From assembly GCF_014207505.1 (NCBI RefSeq), contig NZ_JACHGL010000004.1:69154-133153 (forward strand): DNA of 64,000 bases, in the 5' to 3' direction. Below the pieces are notes generated by a model. That model saw only the letters and a list, made by a program, of their open reading frames with translations. It ran no database searches and was not told the origin of the DNA. The stretch comes from Leuconostoc carnosum (lineage in GTDB: Bacteria; Bacillota; Bacilli; Lactobacillales; Lactobacillaceae). Shown one piece after another: positions 42,740 to 52,600 of the stretch. How positions within the stretch are numbered: the stretch's first letter is position 1; the number at the start of each line of letters is the position of its first letter. The translations under genes and the position numbers were made by a program.

Positions 42740-44054
42740 TGAGACAATTGAATTTCATCCGAGTGCTGGTGTGTTTTTAAAGAGCGATCATTTAATTACA
42801 CATGATGATTTAGAGCGGGTTTTTAATTTATATACGCCTTTTGTTGGCGCAACTAGCTATGCAGTATATCATTTATTGGTCAATGAGTTACCATTTACCA
42901 CGAATCAAATGCAACGGCAAGATCATAATTTTATTATTGATAGTCTGAATATCAGTTTGCCAAACTTTGTGAAATGTCGTCGTCGCTTGGAAGCTGCTGG
43001 TTTAATCAAAACTTTTTATGAAAAAGATGCAATTGGTGAGGTGTATGGTTATCGTTTATTGACACCTCTGTCGGCAGACAAGTTTTTTAAAGAAAAATTA
43101 TTAGCTGGTTTGTTATATAAGTTCGTTGGAGAAGCGCGTTATTTGCAGTTGGAGAGGCGTTATGATGTACAAGGTCAAGATGAATTATCTGGCGCCGATA
43201 TTTCAGCACGTTTCTTACAAGTCTTTCAACATCAAAACAATAGCAATCTGCCTCATACACCGTTGACCTATCAAGAAGCATCACCACAGGTTGATACTAG
43301 TGATTTTCAGTTTGATGATTTCTCAGAAATGGTGCGAGGTGCAAAGATTGAAGAAGTCAAAAAGCATCGTAACTTCCTAGTAGCGATGCATTTGACATAC
43401 GGTGTCAATGAAACGACATTGGCCGGCGTGGTCAATCAAAGTGTAACACTTGATTCTCATGAAATTAATGAGTCAGATGTTCAAAGATTATTGCGCCAAC
43501 AAACCCCACAAAAAAAGGCTGTCACAGCAAGTCCAATGCAGGAACCTAAAACAGATGTACCTGAAATCAAAAATGCTGAGGCACGAGCGTTAATTGAAAT
43601 TGCGAATACAACCGCAGCACAAGATTTTCTGATTTATGTTAAAAATACATTGAAAAATGGGTTAGTATTAAAAAAAGAGCGTGACGTCGTCGATTATTTG
43701 ATTGCGCAGAGTACGTTGTCTATGCCAGTTGTGAATGTTTTAGTACATTATGTGTTAATTGGCTTACAAAATGAGAGTTTACAACCTGCATTAGTGACGA
43801 CCATTGCTGATTCATGGACGCAAAACCGTGTTGATTCGCCTGAAAAAGCACTGATTCAAATTCAGCAACATCAAAAAGCTAATCAAGAGCGTCAAGAAAA
43901 GCGCTTTACTCGCGGCAATAAACAAGAAAAAGTCACACCAAAATTTGTTAAGCAAAAAGATGCTGATATGGATACAAAAAATGAAGAATCATTACAAGAT
44001 GGTACAGTTGCAGCCGCTTTGGCTAAACTAAAAAATATAAAGACAAAAAACTAA
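42726..44054 (+). CDS. dnaB: replication initiation and membrane attachment protein DnaB (Firmicutes type)
   Basis: 442 residues from ATG 42726; TTG 42714 adds four residues. N-terminal winged-helix part (FNLYTPFVGATSYAVYHLLV) followed by a DDBH-type region and a C-terminal DnaD-like domain (DFLIYVKNTLKNGLV, DYLIAQSTLSMPVVNVLVHYVL, AWTQNRV-like SWTQNRVDSPEKAL). Helps load the replicative helicase at the origin together with DnaI, which follows at one base distance. Confidence 0.93.
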   Translation: MTKNDETIEFHPSAGVFLKSDHLITHDDLERVFNLYTPFVGATSYAVYHLLVNELPFTTNQMQRQDHNFIIDSLNISLPNFVKCRRRLEAAGLIKTFYEKDAIGEVYGYRLLTPLSADKFFKEKLLAGLLYKFVGEARYLQLERRYDVQGQDELSGADISARFLQVFQHQNNSNLPHTPLTYQEASPQVDTSDFQFDDFSEMVRGAKIEEVKKHRNFLVAMHLTYGVNETTLAGVVNQSVTLDSHEINESDVQRLLRQQTPQKKAVTASPMQEPKTDVPEIKNAEARALIEIANTTAAQDFLIYVKNTLKNGLVLKKERDVVDYLIAQSTLSMPVVNVLVHYVLIGLQNESLQPALVTTIADSWTQNRVDSPEKALIQIQQHQKANQERQEKRFTRGNKQEKVTPKFVKQKDADMDTKNEESLQDGTVAAALAKLKNIKTKN

Positions 44055-44055
44055 T

Positions 44056-44982
44056 ATGCAAAATTTATCTGACGTGTTAAAGACACTAAAACAAAAATAT
44101 TCCAAAATAGAAGAGACGGATCTAGTTAATGTCATAAAGCAAATTGCCGATGATGATGATGTCCGGTCTTTTTGGGCAACACATGAAAAAGAGTTGCGTC
44201 CGGATGCTTTTCAACTGAAAATGATGGATTTACACGAGTTTGTTCAACAAAAAAAACGTATTGCAAGTGGGGATAAGTCATTATATCCCGGATATTATCC
44301 ACAGCTAGAAATTGAAAAGGGTTATCCCCATGTGCGATATGTTGCCAATGAAAAAACAAAAAAAGCCTTGCAGCAAGCAGATAATTTAACAGTTTATAAG
44401 ATGCCAAAAGCCATTCGTGATGCCGATTTACAAACTATTGCATTGGACAATGGGCGAAGTATGGCTGTGACCGAAATTGTAAATATTTTAACGAAATTGC
44501 TATCAAATGACGGATCATACGTACAGGGGTTATATCTGTCTGGCGAATTTGGGGTTGGTAAAACTTACCTCATGGGAGCGCTAGCTAATGCATTAGCAGC
44601 CAATAATATTAGCGTCATGTTATTACACTTTCCATCATTTGCAGTAGATTTGAAACAAACAATCGGTAAAAATAATAGTATGCGCGAAACACTCATTAAT
44701 CAAGCTAAGAATACATCTGTACTGATTTTAGATGATCTAGGTGCGGAAAACTTGAGTATGTGGATTCGTGATGATATTTTGGGTGTCATTTTAGAGTATC
44801 GTATGCAGAATGAATTAACGACATTTATTACCTCAAATTTTGATATGACTGAGATGGAGAAATACCTGTCAGAAACACGTGATGATCGCGATCCAGGAAA
44901 AGCAGCACGATTAATGCAACGTATTAAGTTTTTGACGAAATTTATGGTCGTATCAGGGAAAAATAGACGGCTAGAGAATTGA
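44056..44982 (+). CDS. dnaI: primosomal protein DnaI (helicase loader)
   Basis: 308 residues. N-terminal helicase-binding helices, then an AAA+ ATPase: LSGEFGVGKTYLMGALAN (P-loop at about 165), VLILDDLGAENLS (Walker B) and TSNFDMTEMEKYLS sensor. Loads DnaC helicase in the primosome. No SD is visible, so translation is probably coupled to dnaB. Confidence 0.95.
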   Translation: MQNLSDVLKTLKQKYSKIEETDLVNVIKQIADDDDVRSFWATHEKELRPDAFQLKMMDLHEFVQQKKRIASGDKSLYPGYYPQLEIEKGYPHVRYVANEKTKKALQQADNLTVYKMPKAIRDADLQTIALDNGRSMAVTEIVNILTKLLSNDGSYVQGLYLSGEFGVGKTYLMGALANALAANNISVMLLHFPSFAVDLKQTIGKNNSMRETLINQAKNTSVLILDDLGAENLSMWIRDDILGVILEYRMQNELTTFITSNFDMTEMEKYLSETRDDRDPGKAARLMQRIKFLTKFMVVSGKNRRLEN

Positions 44983-46064
44983 CGTTTATTAAGCGAACAA
45001 AAAAATATTGGTTAGTCATGATTGCACTGGCTGCAGTGTGGCTTTTTTTGCGACATGATGCGTTTTTGTACCAAAATCCAGTTGGTGAAATTACACGTGT
45101 AAAGCAACACACTTTACATCATATAACCGATGAACATAATAACTCAGATATTGTCATTAACCAAACATTAACTATTAAGCTATTGAATCGTCATGGTAAT
45201 GTGACGGTGGTCAATCAATACGTCGCTTCTCAGGCTATGTCACATCAATATCGTATTGGTGATCAATTATTGTTAGAAAAAATAGGCCAGCACATGCATA
45301 TTTTATCGCTCAAACGCGATATGGTAGTTGGTACATTAATCGCATTGTTGGTTGCATTATTATTACTTTATAATAAGTGGCGCGCCACCAGTTGGCTATT
45401 ATTAAGTATGTTAATTAATATCGGTTTGTTTGCGGGAGCTTTGATACTTAACGTTCATGTAAAAAATGCCAATGTGTTACTGATATTTAGTGTGCTAGCT
45501 ACCTTATTTGCTGCTGCTAGTTTAGTGTTAGTCTTAGGTAAAACTTTACAGATGGCGGTGACATTATTGACAACACTGTTAACCACTGCCATGACAATTG
45601 CTATTTTGCTCATCAGTTTGCGTTTGACCGGTAATTTAGGTGTTCATTTTGAAACGATGTCTTATGTGACACAGGTACCAGCAACGTTATTTATGGCACA
45701 AACAGTTATTGGTGTGTTAGGCGCAGTAATGGATGAAGCAGCAGATATTGTTGCTATGCTGTTTGGTGTGCGACGTGAAAGGGTGTCAGTTCGTTTTATT
45801 GATTATTGGCATTCAGGGATGACGGTTGGTCGCGATATTATGGGTACGTTAATTAATGTATTATTCATGATTTTTATTGCTGAAACATTACCAATGGTTT
45901 TTTTAATGTTGCGTAATGGGAATAATTGGGCATACATTTTAGATCAAACTATGAATTTGGGTATTTTACAGACAATTATTTCTGGTATTGGCATTGTATT
46001 AGCAGTTCCAGTAACTAGTGCTTTGGTTGGTTGGATCATGTCACGAAAGGTGATGACACCATGA
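44979..46064 (+). CDS. YibE/F family membrane protein, first of a pair
   Basis: 361 residues from TTG 44979, which overlaps the dnaI stop (TTGA). One N-terminal membrane segment, an external region (residues about 30-110) and about seven further helices. MSYVTQVPATLFMAQTVIGVLGAVMDEAADIVA is the YibE/F core. Two-gene YibE/F pairs are standard in lactobacilli; function unknown. Confidence 0.9.
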   Translation: MTFIKRTKKYWLVMIALAAVWLFLRHDAFLYQNPVGEITRVKQHTLHHITDEHNNSDIVINQTLTIKLLNRHGNVTVVNQYVASQAMSHQYRIGDQLLLEKIGQHMHILSLKRDMVVGTLIALLVALLLLYNKWRATSWLLLSMLINIGLFAGALILNVHVKNANVLLIFSVLATLFAAASLVLVLGKTLQMAVTLLTTLLTTAMTIAILLISLRLTGNLGVHFETMSYVTQVPATLFMAQTVIGVLGAVMDEAADIVAMLFGVRRERVSVRFIDYWHSGMTVGRDIMGTLINVLFMIFIAETLPMVFLMLRNGNNWAYILDQTMNLGILQTIISGIGIVLAVPVTSALVGWIMSRKVMTP

Positions 46065-46843
46065 ATACAATCGGTTTGTTAGTGATTATTTTGTTTATAT
46101 TAATGGTTTTTGTTGGTGGTGGTCAAGGCATTAAAGCGTTTCTGGGTCTAATTATTAATTTTTTTGTGATATTTATTTTAATTATATTGATTAATTGGCA
46201 ATTCAATCCATATGTTGTCACAGCAATTATGGGAACTATTATTTTAGCCGTGGCAATATACCTCGGCGCAGATAATGCTGATGTTGCGGATACTGCGTTT
46301 AAAACAAGTGTGATTGTTGTCGCAATTTTAATGTTATTATCGATAGTCATACAATATTTTGGCCAATTTCAAGGATTTGCAAATGAAAATTCGGAAGAAT
46401 TAGAAGGGTTGTCTTTAACCGTAGGTTTGTCCTTTTCTCATATTGCGATGATTGTCATGGTTATTTCTATTTTAGGAGCCGTGTCAGAAGCTGCAATGGC
46501 AATTGTTGCTGATTTAAATGAAGTTGTGCAACGTACAACCGATATGACAAGTCAGAGTTTATACGCGCATACGAGAATCATTGGGGGGCAAATTTTAGGA
46601 ACAGCGATTAATACATTGTTTTTTGGTGTGTTGGGTGCTAACTTACCTTTGCTTATCTGGTTTGTACGGTTAAAATACTCACTGGCTATGTTTGTGAATG
46701 CCAAATTATTAATGGTCGAAGTCGTCACAATGGTGTTAGGTATGTTAGGTATTTTGTTAAGCATTTGGCTTGCGAGTTGGTTTGTTGTACGTCGTTATGT
46801 GCGACAGCAGAAAGTAGGAATCAACAATGAAAGAGACATTTAA
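46061..46843 (+). CDS. YibE/F family membrane protein, second of the pair
   Basis: 260 residues from ATG 46061, which overlaps the preceding stop (ATGA); SD AAAGGTGATG. About seven hydrophobic helices. VGLSFSHIAMIVMVISILGAVSEAAMAIVADLNEV parallels the core motif of the first protein. They presumably form a hetero-oligomer in the membrane. Confidence 0.9.
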   Translation: MNTIGLLVIILFILMVFVGGGQGIKAFLGLIINFFVIFILIILINWQFNPYVVTAIMGTIILAVAIYLGADNADVADTAFKTSVIVVAILMLLSIVIQYFGQFQGFANENSEELEGLSLTVGLSFSHIAMIVMVISILGAVSEAAMAIVADLNEVVQRTTDMTSQSLYAHTRIIGGQILGTAINTLFFGVLGANLPLLIWFVRLKYSLAMFVNAKLLMVEVVTMVLGMLGILLSIWLASWFVVRRYVRQQKVGINNERDI

Positions 46844-47129
46844 TTTAATTGAAGAGATTACGCGTTTAGATGATTCGATTTACTTTGAATTGGGAAATAT
46901 TACGCACAATGGCCGTGCTGAATATGCAGCAGAGCATGGTTATATTAAGCAAGTTCGAATTTTAAAATTGAACATTGCGCGCTCAGCTTATGTAGAAATG
47001 TTGGAAAAATATATTAATACAAATTATGAATTATTACCTTTAGAATACCAGGGTTGGGAAGAATGGGTGCGTACATCTGAAATGGAAGATGCTATGCACA
47101 AAATATTATTAGAAAATAACTTAGGTTAA
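46827..47129 (+). CDS. small acidic protein, unknown
   Basis: 100 residues, start within the end of the YibE/F gene, SD TAGGAA. Helical, charged, no membrane segment. It contains LGNITHNGRAEYAAEHGYIKQ and ends in MEDAMHKILLENNLG. No family recognised. The overlap suggests it belongs to the dnaB-dnaI-yibEF transcript. Confidence 0.75.
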   Translation: MKETFNLIEEITRLDDSIYFELGNITHNGRAEYAAEHGYIKQVRILKLNIARSAYVEMLEKYINTNYELLPLEYQGWEEWVRTSEMEDAMHKILLENNLG

Positions 47130-47139
47130 TTTCGTGAGG

Positions 47140-47168
47140 TTTAACTATTATTATTTGTAAGGTATAAT
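47140..47168 (+). promoter_or_regulatory. promoter upstream of the Imm33-like gene
   Basis: TTTAAC (47140-47145), 17 bases, TATAAT (47163-47168). AAGGAG at 47183-47188 is 46 bases before the start codon and has no start codon at normal distance. Confidence 0.6.
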
Positions 47169-47233
47169 AAATCTATCCATAGGAAGGAGCGTACTTTAGG
47201 TAATTAATATTTGTGCTTAAAGTATACTAAAAA

Positions 47234-47626
47234 ATGCGCTCAGTATTTCATCAGCCAGAAGCCGTTGTGCTTGCTTCAAAACATCTAACAGACGGTAGTG
47301 GTAGCTTGCGGTGGGTATATAGAGAATTAGCGCCCACAGAGCAGCAAGACACTGGGTGGTTTTTGTTCGCCGATAATGATAATAAAGCATGGAATGATGA
47401 TCCTAAAAATTTTATGCCATTGGTTATAGACGCTGCATTGGCCATTGAAAGCAGTTTATCCTTCATTCTAGACATGCCTTATGGCACTGATTTAGTCTTG
47501 GATGATCGCTCGGAGATCAAGGGATGGTTGGACCCGACAACCCGTACACTAGTTTGGCTATCAGATGCTTCGATAGTCCCAAACTTCAAAGTAATTGATG
47601 GTGAAGTGATTGAAATTAGTAATTAG
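47234..47626 (+). CDS. DUF2185/Imm33-like protein
   Basis: 130 residues. VLASKHLTDGSGSLRWVYRELAP, then DTGWFLFADNDNKAWNDDPKNFM fits the DUF2185/Imm33 pattern (SK-v-dg---i-wm-Re---Ds-GW-i-sG-E-------p-n). Family members are found as immunity proteins next to polymorphic toxins, and as solitary housekeeping-like proteins. No toxin is near. No SD; TATACT at 47223-47228 lies 5 bases before ATG, so leaderless translation is possible. Confidence 0.8.
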   Translation: MRSVFHQPEAVVLASKHLTDGSGSLRWVYRELAPTEQQDTGWFLFADNDNKAWNDDPKNFMPLVIDAALAIESSLSFILDMPYGTDLVLDDRSEIKGWLDPTTRTLVWLSDASIVPNFKVIDGEVIEISN

Positions 47627-47731
47627 TGACAAAATGATTGAAATTTTTGTGGTTTTCACATATAATTAAAGGCGTTGCTGTGATTGTAAAATTGTAATGT
47701 GACTATTGACCCTTTGCTTGCGACTAATTAT

Positions 47732-47802
47732 GGTAATATAGCCAAGTGGTAAGGCAACGGTCTGCAAAACCGTCATCGCCGGTTCGACTCCGGTTATTAC
47801 CT
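47732..47802 (+). tRNA. tRNA-Cys (GCA)
   Basis: Acceptor stem GGTAATA/TATTACC, D-arm AGCCAAGTGGTAAGGC, anticodon loop CTGCAAA with GCA at 47764-47766, T-arm CCGGTTCGACTCCGG. The CCA end is not encoded. Confidence 0.96.
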
Positions 47803-47805
47803 TAA

Positions 47806-47845
47806 AAAAAGAGACATGCTGTGATTAAACAGTGTGTCTCTTTTT
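47806..47845. terminator. bidirectional terminator after tRNA-Cys
   Basis: AAAAAGAGACATGCTGT pairs with ACAGTGTGTCTCTTTTT (two G-U) around GATTAA. Shared with the convergent glycosyltransferase gene. Confidence 0.9.
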
Positions 47846-48827
47846 ACATTGTTATGTTTGCCAGTGTTTCTTTAGTATAGTAGCCGCTGCCTAATTTGTC
47901 AGTCATCTTTAAGGCGTTAGTTTGCCATATGTGATACTGGACTTCATCAACTTTGTTTAACTGATCTGCTAGATCATCGAGGTGATCTAAAACAAAACCC
48001 AAATTAAGGGCAATAATTTGTTTTCCAAGCGCGCTGTTAGACCAAGCTATTAGTGGTAGTCCTGCTCGTAAGTAAAGACTGGCTTTATGAGGTGTATTGT
48101 ACTTTGTGTAACTTTGATAAGTTTTGTCATCAAAATCACTATCCCAAATTAAACCAAAACCATCCTGAAACTGATGGACAATATCTTCTGGATTAAAGTT
48201 ACCTTGGTAATTGATAGCTGGTGGAAAAGTCACATCACGCCATTTCTTTGGTTTAGAGCCAAATACTGTTATTTCTGGTCCATGATAGTTTTGTAGCCAA
48301 GGTGATTTTTGAAAAGTACCAGCAAAATTAATTTTATGACTGAATTGTAATGGTAAACTATAGTCACTGAGGTAATCAAAGAAATTTTGGATGATAAATT
48401 GCGTATGGACACCCAATGTAATGAGTGCATCTTGCATAGCTTGTGAATGAACAATAACCATGTCGTATTGATTTAGCACATCAAATTCCCATGGTGCTTT
48501 TTTTATTAAACGTAGTGGTTCAATGTCATGTATTAAAATAGCACTTTGAACACCACGTTGACGGAGTGCGATTGCGAAATCTCTTTCAAATTCAGCACTC
48601 ATATAGGTTGGAAATTGGTGCAGTACAATGTCGTCAGATTTTACTGGACTAAGCCAATCATTAATATGATTTACTCTAGTAGTCTGATCAAAACGGCTAT
48701 CATTATATCGATAAAGTGATAAAATTTGCCAATTGGCTTGTACTGCGATAGTGGCGTAGTCTGCTTTAGCTTTTAATGCACCTTGAGGCATCCAAGGCTC
48801 AATTGTATGTGTTATAAATTGTGTCAT
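47844..48827 (-). CDS. Gtf3-like glycosyltransferase (beta-1,6-galactofuranosyl/glucosyltransferase type)
   Basis: 327 residues. GT4-type two-domain fold: DIVLHQFPTYMSAEFERDFA, SAILIHDIEPLRLI, VIVHSQAMQDALITLGVHTQ; then KINFAGTFQKSPWLQNY and GLIWDSDFDDKTYQSYTKYNTPHKASLYLRAGLPLIAWS-type C-terminal sugar-nucleotide site. This matches the Gtf3/GtfC family (serine-rich repeat protein glycosylation) and related wall-polysaccharide enzymes. It is solitary here. No SD; TGA-TAAAAT ends 6 bases before ATG, so leaderless translation is likely. Confidence 0.87.
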   Translation of the reverse strand: MTQFITHTIEPWMPQGALKAKADYATIAVQANWQILSLYRYNDSRFDQTTRVNHINDWLSPVKSDDIVLHQFPTYMSAEFERDFAIALRQRGVQSAILIHDIEPLRLIKKAPWEFDVLNQYDMVIVHSQAMQDALITLGVHTQFIIQNFFDYLSDYSLPLQFSHKINFAGTFQKSPWLQNYHGPEITVFGSKPKKWRDVTFPPAINYQGNFNPEDIVHQFQDGFGLIWDSDFDDKTYQSYTKYNTPHKASLYLRAGLPLIAWSNSALGKQIIALNLGFVLDHLDDLADQLNKVDEVQYHIWQTNALKMTDKLGSGYYTKETLANITM

Positions 48828-49036
48828 GAATCTATTTTATCAAAAACCGAACAAATAAGTTGAAATATTCTTAAATAACGAACTATATTTTAATAAAAAA
48901 GCTAATATTCGTATTTATTCTGTGAAATGAATTCAAATTTACTTGTTTTTATTCATATATAACGGATAATAAAAGTATAAAATTTTGAGAGGAATTATGC
49001 AAGTAGCATTTGATGCATTTGCATATGATGGGAATT

Positions 49037-50098
49037 ATGCAGCGTTCAGCACAAATTGGAATTGGAATTGTCGCAGTAGCAGTCATAGGTGGTGGTATTT
49101 ATGCCGCTACTAGAGGAGGCTCAAGTTCATCAGACAAGGATAATCATACAGTAGCCTTGGTTACAGACGGTGGTGGTGTGGATGATCGATCGTTTAACCA
49201 ATCGGCTTGGGCTGGTGTCAAAGCTTACGGGAAAGAACATAACTTGAAACAAGGTGCTACGGGATACAACTATTTCCAAAGTTCTGATGCTTCAGATATT
49301 AAAACTAATTTACAAACAGCAGTTAAAGGTGGATACAAACTTGTTTATGGTGTTGGTTTCGCAGCAGCACCGGCTTTAACTAACGTTTCTAAAGCTAACC
49401 AAAAGACAAATTTTGCGATTATTGATGCTGTTGTTAAAGAAAATAATGTTGCTTCATTAATGTTTAAGTCAGAGCAGTCATCCTACTTAGCTGGTGTAGC
49501 CGCAGCAACACAAAGTAAATCTAAAACTGTCGGCTTTATTGGTGGGATTCATGGTGATATTATTGACACGTTTGAGGCAGGATTTAAAGCAGGTGTGAAG
49601 GCTACAAACCCAGACATCAAAGTAGTCACACAATATGCTGATTCCTTTACAGATGCTGCTAAGGGTAAGACAATTGCTGCTTCAATGGTAGCTGGTGGTG
49701 CGGATGTAATTTTCCAAGCAGCTGGTGGCACTGGATCAGGTGTATTTTCTGAAGCAAAAGCAAATAACCAAAAGTTAGCACCAAACTCAGATGAAAAAGT
49801 TTGGGTTATCGGTGTTGACATGGATCAGAAGCAAGATGGTGCATATACTGCTAAAGGTAATAAAAAATCAAACTTCACATTAGTTTCAGCAGTGAAGCGT
49901 GTTGATAACGCTGTTGAATCACTTTCAAATCAAGCACGTAATGATAAATTTCCGGGTGGTAAAACAATCACCTATGGTTTGAAAGAAAAAGGTGTTGGGT
50001 TAACAAATGATTCTGCTTCATCAGAAGTGTGGTCAGCTGTACAATCAGCTCAAAAGAAAATTATTGCTGGGGATGTTGATGTACCAGTACATCCATAG
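49037..50098 (+). CDS. BMP-family solute-binding protein (nucleoside uptake type)
   Basis: 353 residues from ATG 49037 (MQRSAQIGIGIVAVAVIGGG); the frame extends upstream to TTG 49010. N-terminal membrane segment without a lipobox Cys, so anchored rather than a typical lipoprotein. VALVTDGGGVDDRSFNQSAWAGV is the BMP/PnrA signature; TVGFIGGIHGDIIDTFEAGF and ADVIFQAAGGTGSGVFSEA follow. These proteins bind purine nucleosides for ABC uptake; no transporter genes are adjacent. SD is weak. GGAATTATGCA occurs twice, 40 bases apart, at 48991 and 49031. Confidence 0.9.
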   Translation: MQRSAQIGIGIVAVAVIGGGIYAATRGGSSSSDKDNHTVALVTDGGGVDDRSFNQSAWAGVKAYGKEHNLKQGATGYNYFQSSDASDIKTNLQTAVKGGYKLVYGVGFAAAPALTNVSKANQKTNFAIIDAVVKENNVASLMFKSEQSSYLAGVAAATQSKSKTVGFIGGIHGDIIDTFEAGFKAGVKATNPDIKVVTQYADSFTDAAKGKTIAASMVAGGADVIFQAAGGTGSGVFSEAKANNQKLAPNSDEKVWVIGVDMDQKQDGAYTAKGNKKSNFTLVSAVKRVDNAVESLSNQARNDKFPGGKTITYGLKEKGVGLTNDSASSEVWSAVQSAQKKIIAGDVDVPVHP

Positions 50099-50105
50099 AC
50101 TAAAT

Positions 50106-50131
50106 AAAAAATCGCATGATTGCGATTTTTT
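50106..50131 (+). terminator. terminator after the BMP gene
   Basis: AAAAAATCGCA-TGAT-TGCGATTTTTT, 8 bases past the stop. The stretch 50132-50285 holds no visible gene. Confidence 0.9.
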
Positions 50132-50300
50132 ATTTTCTCATAATTTCCTATATACTAAATAATAAATGTGAGTCTAATTATTAGAAAATGTCAGCATAAT
50201 TAATGGAATTAGAGTACCGAAAAGGATAAATTATTTAAAATGTTAATAAATATAACATAGTACGCGACCTTTAATACTTTTTTTGGTATAATTATATATT

Positions 50301-51743
50301 ATGAAGAAAATATTAATTTTTTGTATTGCTTTTTTCGCAGTTTTGGTAACGCTGGTTAATATACCAAATGTCAGTGCAGCTAAACCTCACTATGTCATCA
50401 CAACAGATGCAACATATCCACCATTTGATTTTCAAGATAAAAATAATCAATACACAGGTATTGATCAAGAAATTTTGAAGACAATTGCAAAGCGCCAAGG
50501 TTTTACGTATACGTTGAAGCCAATGAGTTTTAACTCAGCAACTCAGTCAGTTTCGTCTGGCCAAGCAGATGGTGTCATTGCCGGCATGTCGATTACTGAT
50601 GAACGTAAAGAGGTCTTTGACTTCGGTACACCATATTACCGTTCTGGTATTGGTTGGGCCGTAAAAAAAGGTTCTGATGTTAAATCCTTAAAAGATTTAA
50701 AAGGAAAAACAGTTGCACTCAAGACCGGGACATCTGGTGCTGACTATGCTTTATCTGTACAAAAGAAATATGGATTCAAGGTAACATATTTTAACGATTC
50801 CGACACATTATATAATGATGTGATTAATGGTAACACGCAAGCAACGTTTGGTGATTTACCAGTTATTCAATACGCCGTTAAGAATGGGACACAATTAAAA
50901 GTGATGAATGCGAAATCACCTATTGAAGCTGGGTGGTACGGATTTGGTGTTAAAAAGGGAGACAACGCTAAATTATTGACAGCCTTTAACAAAGGTTTTG
51001 CAGACATCAAAGCAGATGGCACTTATGATAAAATTGTAGCGAAATACTTAGGTTCTAGTGCTGCAACATTTACAGGAAATAAAAAAGATAATAGTTCAGT
51101 TTTGGGCATTTTGAAGTCAAATGATCAAGCCTTCTTAAAAGGGTTATGGCAAACAGTTCTTTTGACAGTTTTGGCCATTGTCTTAGCTTCAATTTGGGGT
51201 GTATTTCTTGGTATTATGGGTATTAGTCAAGTTGCCGGTATTCGCGCATTATCAACAACTATTATTTATATTTTCCGTGGCTTGCCATTGATGGTACTGG
51301 CATTTTTCATCTACATTGGCTTGCCTAGTGTGATTGGTATGAAAATTCCAGCGTTCATCGCAGGCTTAGTAACACTGATTTTAAATGAAGGTGCTTATAC
51401 TGGGGCATTTGTTCGTGGTGGTTTTGAAGCTGTTGAACATGGTCAGATGGAAGCGGCACGTTCGCTTGGTTTGCCATACGGTAAGTCGATGCGTAAGGTT
51501 ATCATGCCACAAGGTTTGAAGATTATGATTCCTAGTTTTGTTAATCAATTTATTATTACATTAAAAGATACTTCTATTTTATCGGCAATTGGTATTTTAG
51601 AATTAACACAAACAGGAACTTTGATTGTTTCACGTAATTCACAAGGATTCCGTGTGTGGGCTATTGTTGCAGCAATATACTTGATTGTTATCACATTGCT
51701 AACATGGTTGAGTAACTGGGTAGAAAAGAGGACACGTGCATGA
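50301..51743 (+). CDS. amino-acid ABC transporter binding protein-permease fusion, first copy
   Basis: 480 residues. Signal peptide (1-27), polar amino-acid binding domain ([20 protein letters not shown] to about 260; [28 protein letters not shown]), then a HisM/GlnP-type permease domain (about 280-478) with the EAA loop [20 protein letters not shown]. This GlnP-like fusion is typical of lactic acid bacteria. It overlaps the ATPase start (ATGA). No SD; TGG-TATAAT (50287-50292) lies 8 bases before ATG, suggesting a leaderless message. Confidence 0.95.
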   Translation: MKKILIFCIAFFAVLVTLVNIPNVSAAKPHYVITTDATYPPFDFQDKNNQYTGIDQEILKTIAKRQGFTYTLKPMSFNSATQSVSSGQADGVIAGMSITDERKEVFDFGTPYYRSGIGWAVKKGSDVKSLKDLKGKTVALKTGTSGADYALSVQKKYGFKVTYFNDSDTLYNDVINGNTQATFGDLPVIQYAVKNGTQLKVMNAKSPIEAGWYGFGVKKGDNAKLLTAFNKGFADIKADGTYDKIVAKYLGSSAATFTGNKKDNSSVLGILKSNDQAFLKGLWQTVLLTVLAIVLASIWGVFLGIMGISQVAGIRALSTTIIYIFRGLPLMVLAFFIYIGLPSVIGMKIPAFIAGLVTLILNEGAYTGAFVRGGFEAVEHGQMEAARSLGLPYGKSMRKVIMPQGLKIMIPSFVNQFIITLKDTSILSAIGILELTQTGTLIVSRNSQGFRVWAIVAAIYLIVITLLTWLSNWVEKRTRA

Positions 51744-52492
51744 GTGACGCACAAGCTAAAGTAAAAGTACATGTTGAAAAAGTAAATAAGTCTTATGGTG
51801 ATAATCACGTATTGCGTGATATTTCCTTAGATATTGCAGAAAATGAAGTAGTTGTAATGATTGGCCCTTCTGGGTCTGGAAAATCAACGTTTTTACGGAT
51901 GTTAAATCAATTAGAAATGCCTGATGATGGGACTATTGTAGTAGATGGTTTTAACATTTCAGATAAGTCAACAGATATTAATAAAGTACGCGAAAATATT
52001 GGTATGGTTTTCCAAAGCTTTAATTTATTTAATAATTACTCTGTATTAGAAAATATTATGCTTGCTCCTATTGAGACTGGTAAAATGGATAAGGCTGCTG
52101 CTGAAACTAAAGCCCGTCAGTTACTTGATACGGTTGGCTTGTCAGAAAAGGCAGATGTATCAGTTAATTCATTATCAGGTGGGCAAAAGCAACGTATCGC
52201 GATTGCACGTGCGTTGGCTATGGAACCAGATATTATGCTGTTTGATGAACCAACTTCCGCATTGGATCCTGAGATGGTTGGGGATGTGTTGGAAGTTATG
52301 AAGAATTTGGCAGAATCTGGCATGACAATGATTATTGTGACTCACGAAATGGGATTTGCTAAGCAAGTTGCTGATCGTGTCGTATTCTTTGAATCTGGGA
52401 AAATTCAAGAATCTGGCGCACCAAAACAAGTGTTTGATGCACCAAAAAACGAACGTTTGCAGGAATTTTTAAGTAAGGTTATGCACGCGTAA
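51740..52492 (+). CDS. amino-acid ABC transporter ATPase (GlnQ-like)
   Basis: 250 residues, SD AAAGAGGA, coupled to the upstream gene. Walker [11 protein letters not shown]-loop [10 protein letters not shown], signature LSGGQKQR, Walker [15 protein letters not shown], switch His in VTHEMGFAK. It is the only ATPase here and presumably energises both flanking permease fusions. Confidence 0.96.
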   Translation: MSDAQAKVKVHVEKVNKSYGDNHVLRDISLDIAENEVVVMIGPSGSGKSTFLRMLNQLEMPDDGTIVVDGFNISDKSTDINKVRENIGMVFQSFNLFNNYSVLENIMLAPIETGKMDKAAAETKARQLLDTVGLSEKADVSVNSLSGGQKQRIAIARALAMEPDIMLFDEPTSALDPEMVGDVLEVMKNLAESGMTMIIVTHEMGFAKQVADRVVFFESGKIQESGAPKQVFDAPKNERLQEFLSKVMHA

Positions 52493-52543
52493 CACAACTA
52501 TAAGTTGATAACATCTAAATAGTGATGGCGTCAACCTGTTTGA

Positions 52544-52574
52544 AAAAAGCCGACCATTTTGGTCGATTTTTTTT
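52544..52574 (+). terminator. terminator after the ABC ATPase
   Basis: CGACCA-TTT-TGGTCG with flanking A run and eight Ts, about 50 bases past the ATPase stop, so the second fusion gene is mainly a separate or attenuated transcript. Confidence 0.75.
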
Positions 52575-52600
52575 GTAAGAATATGGGAGAATATCAGAAT

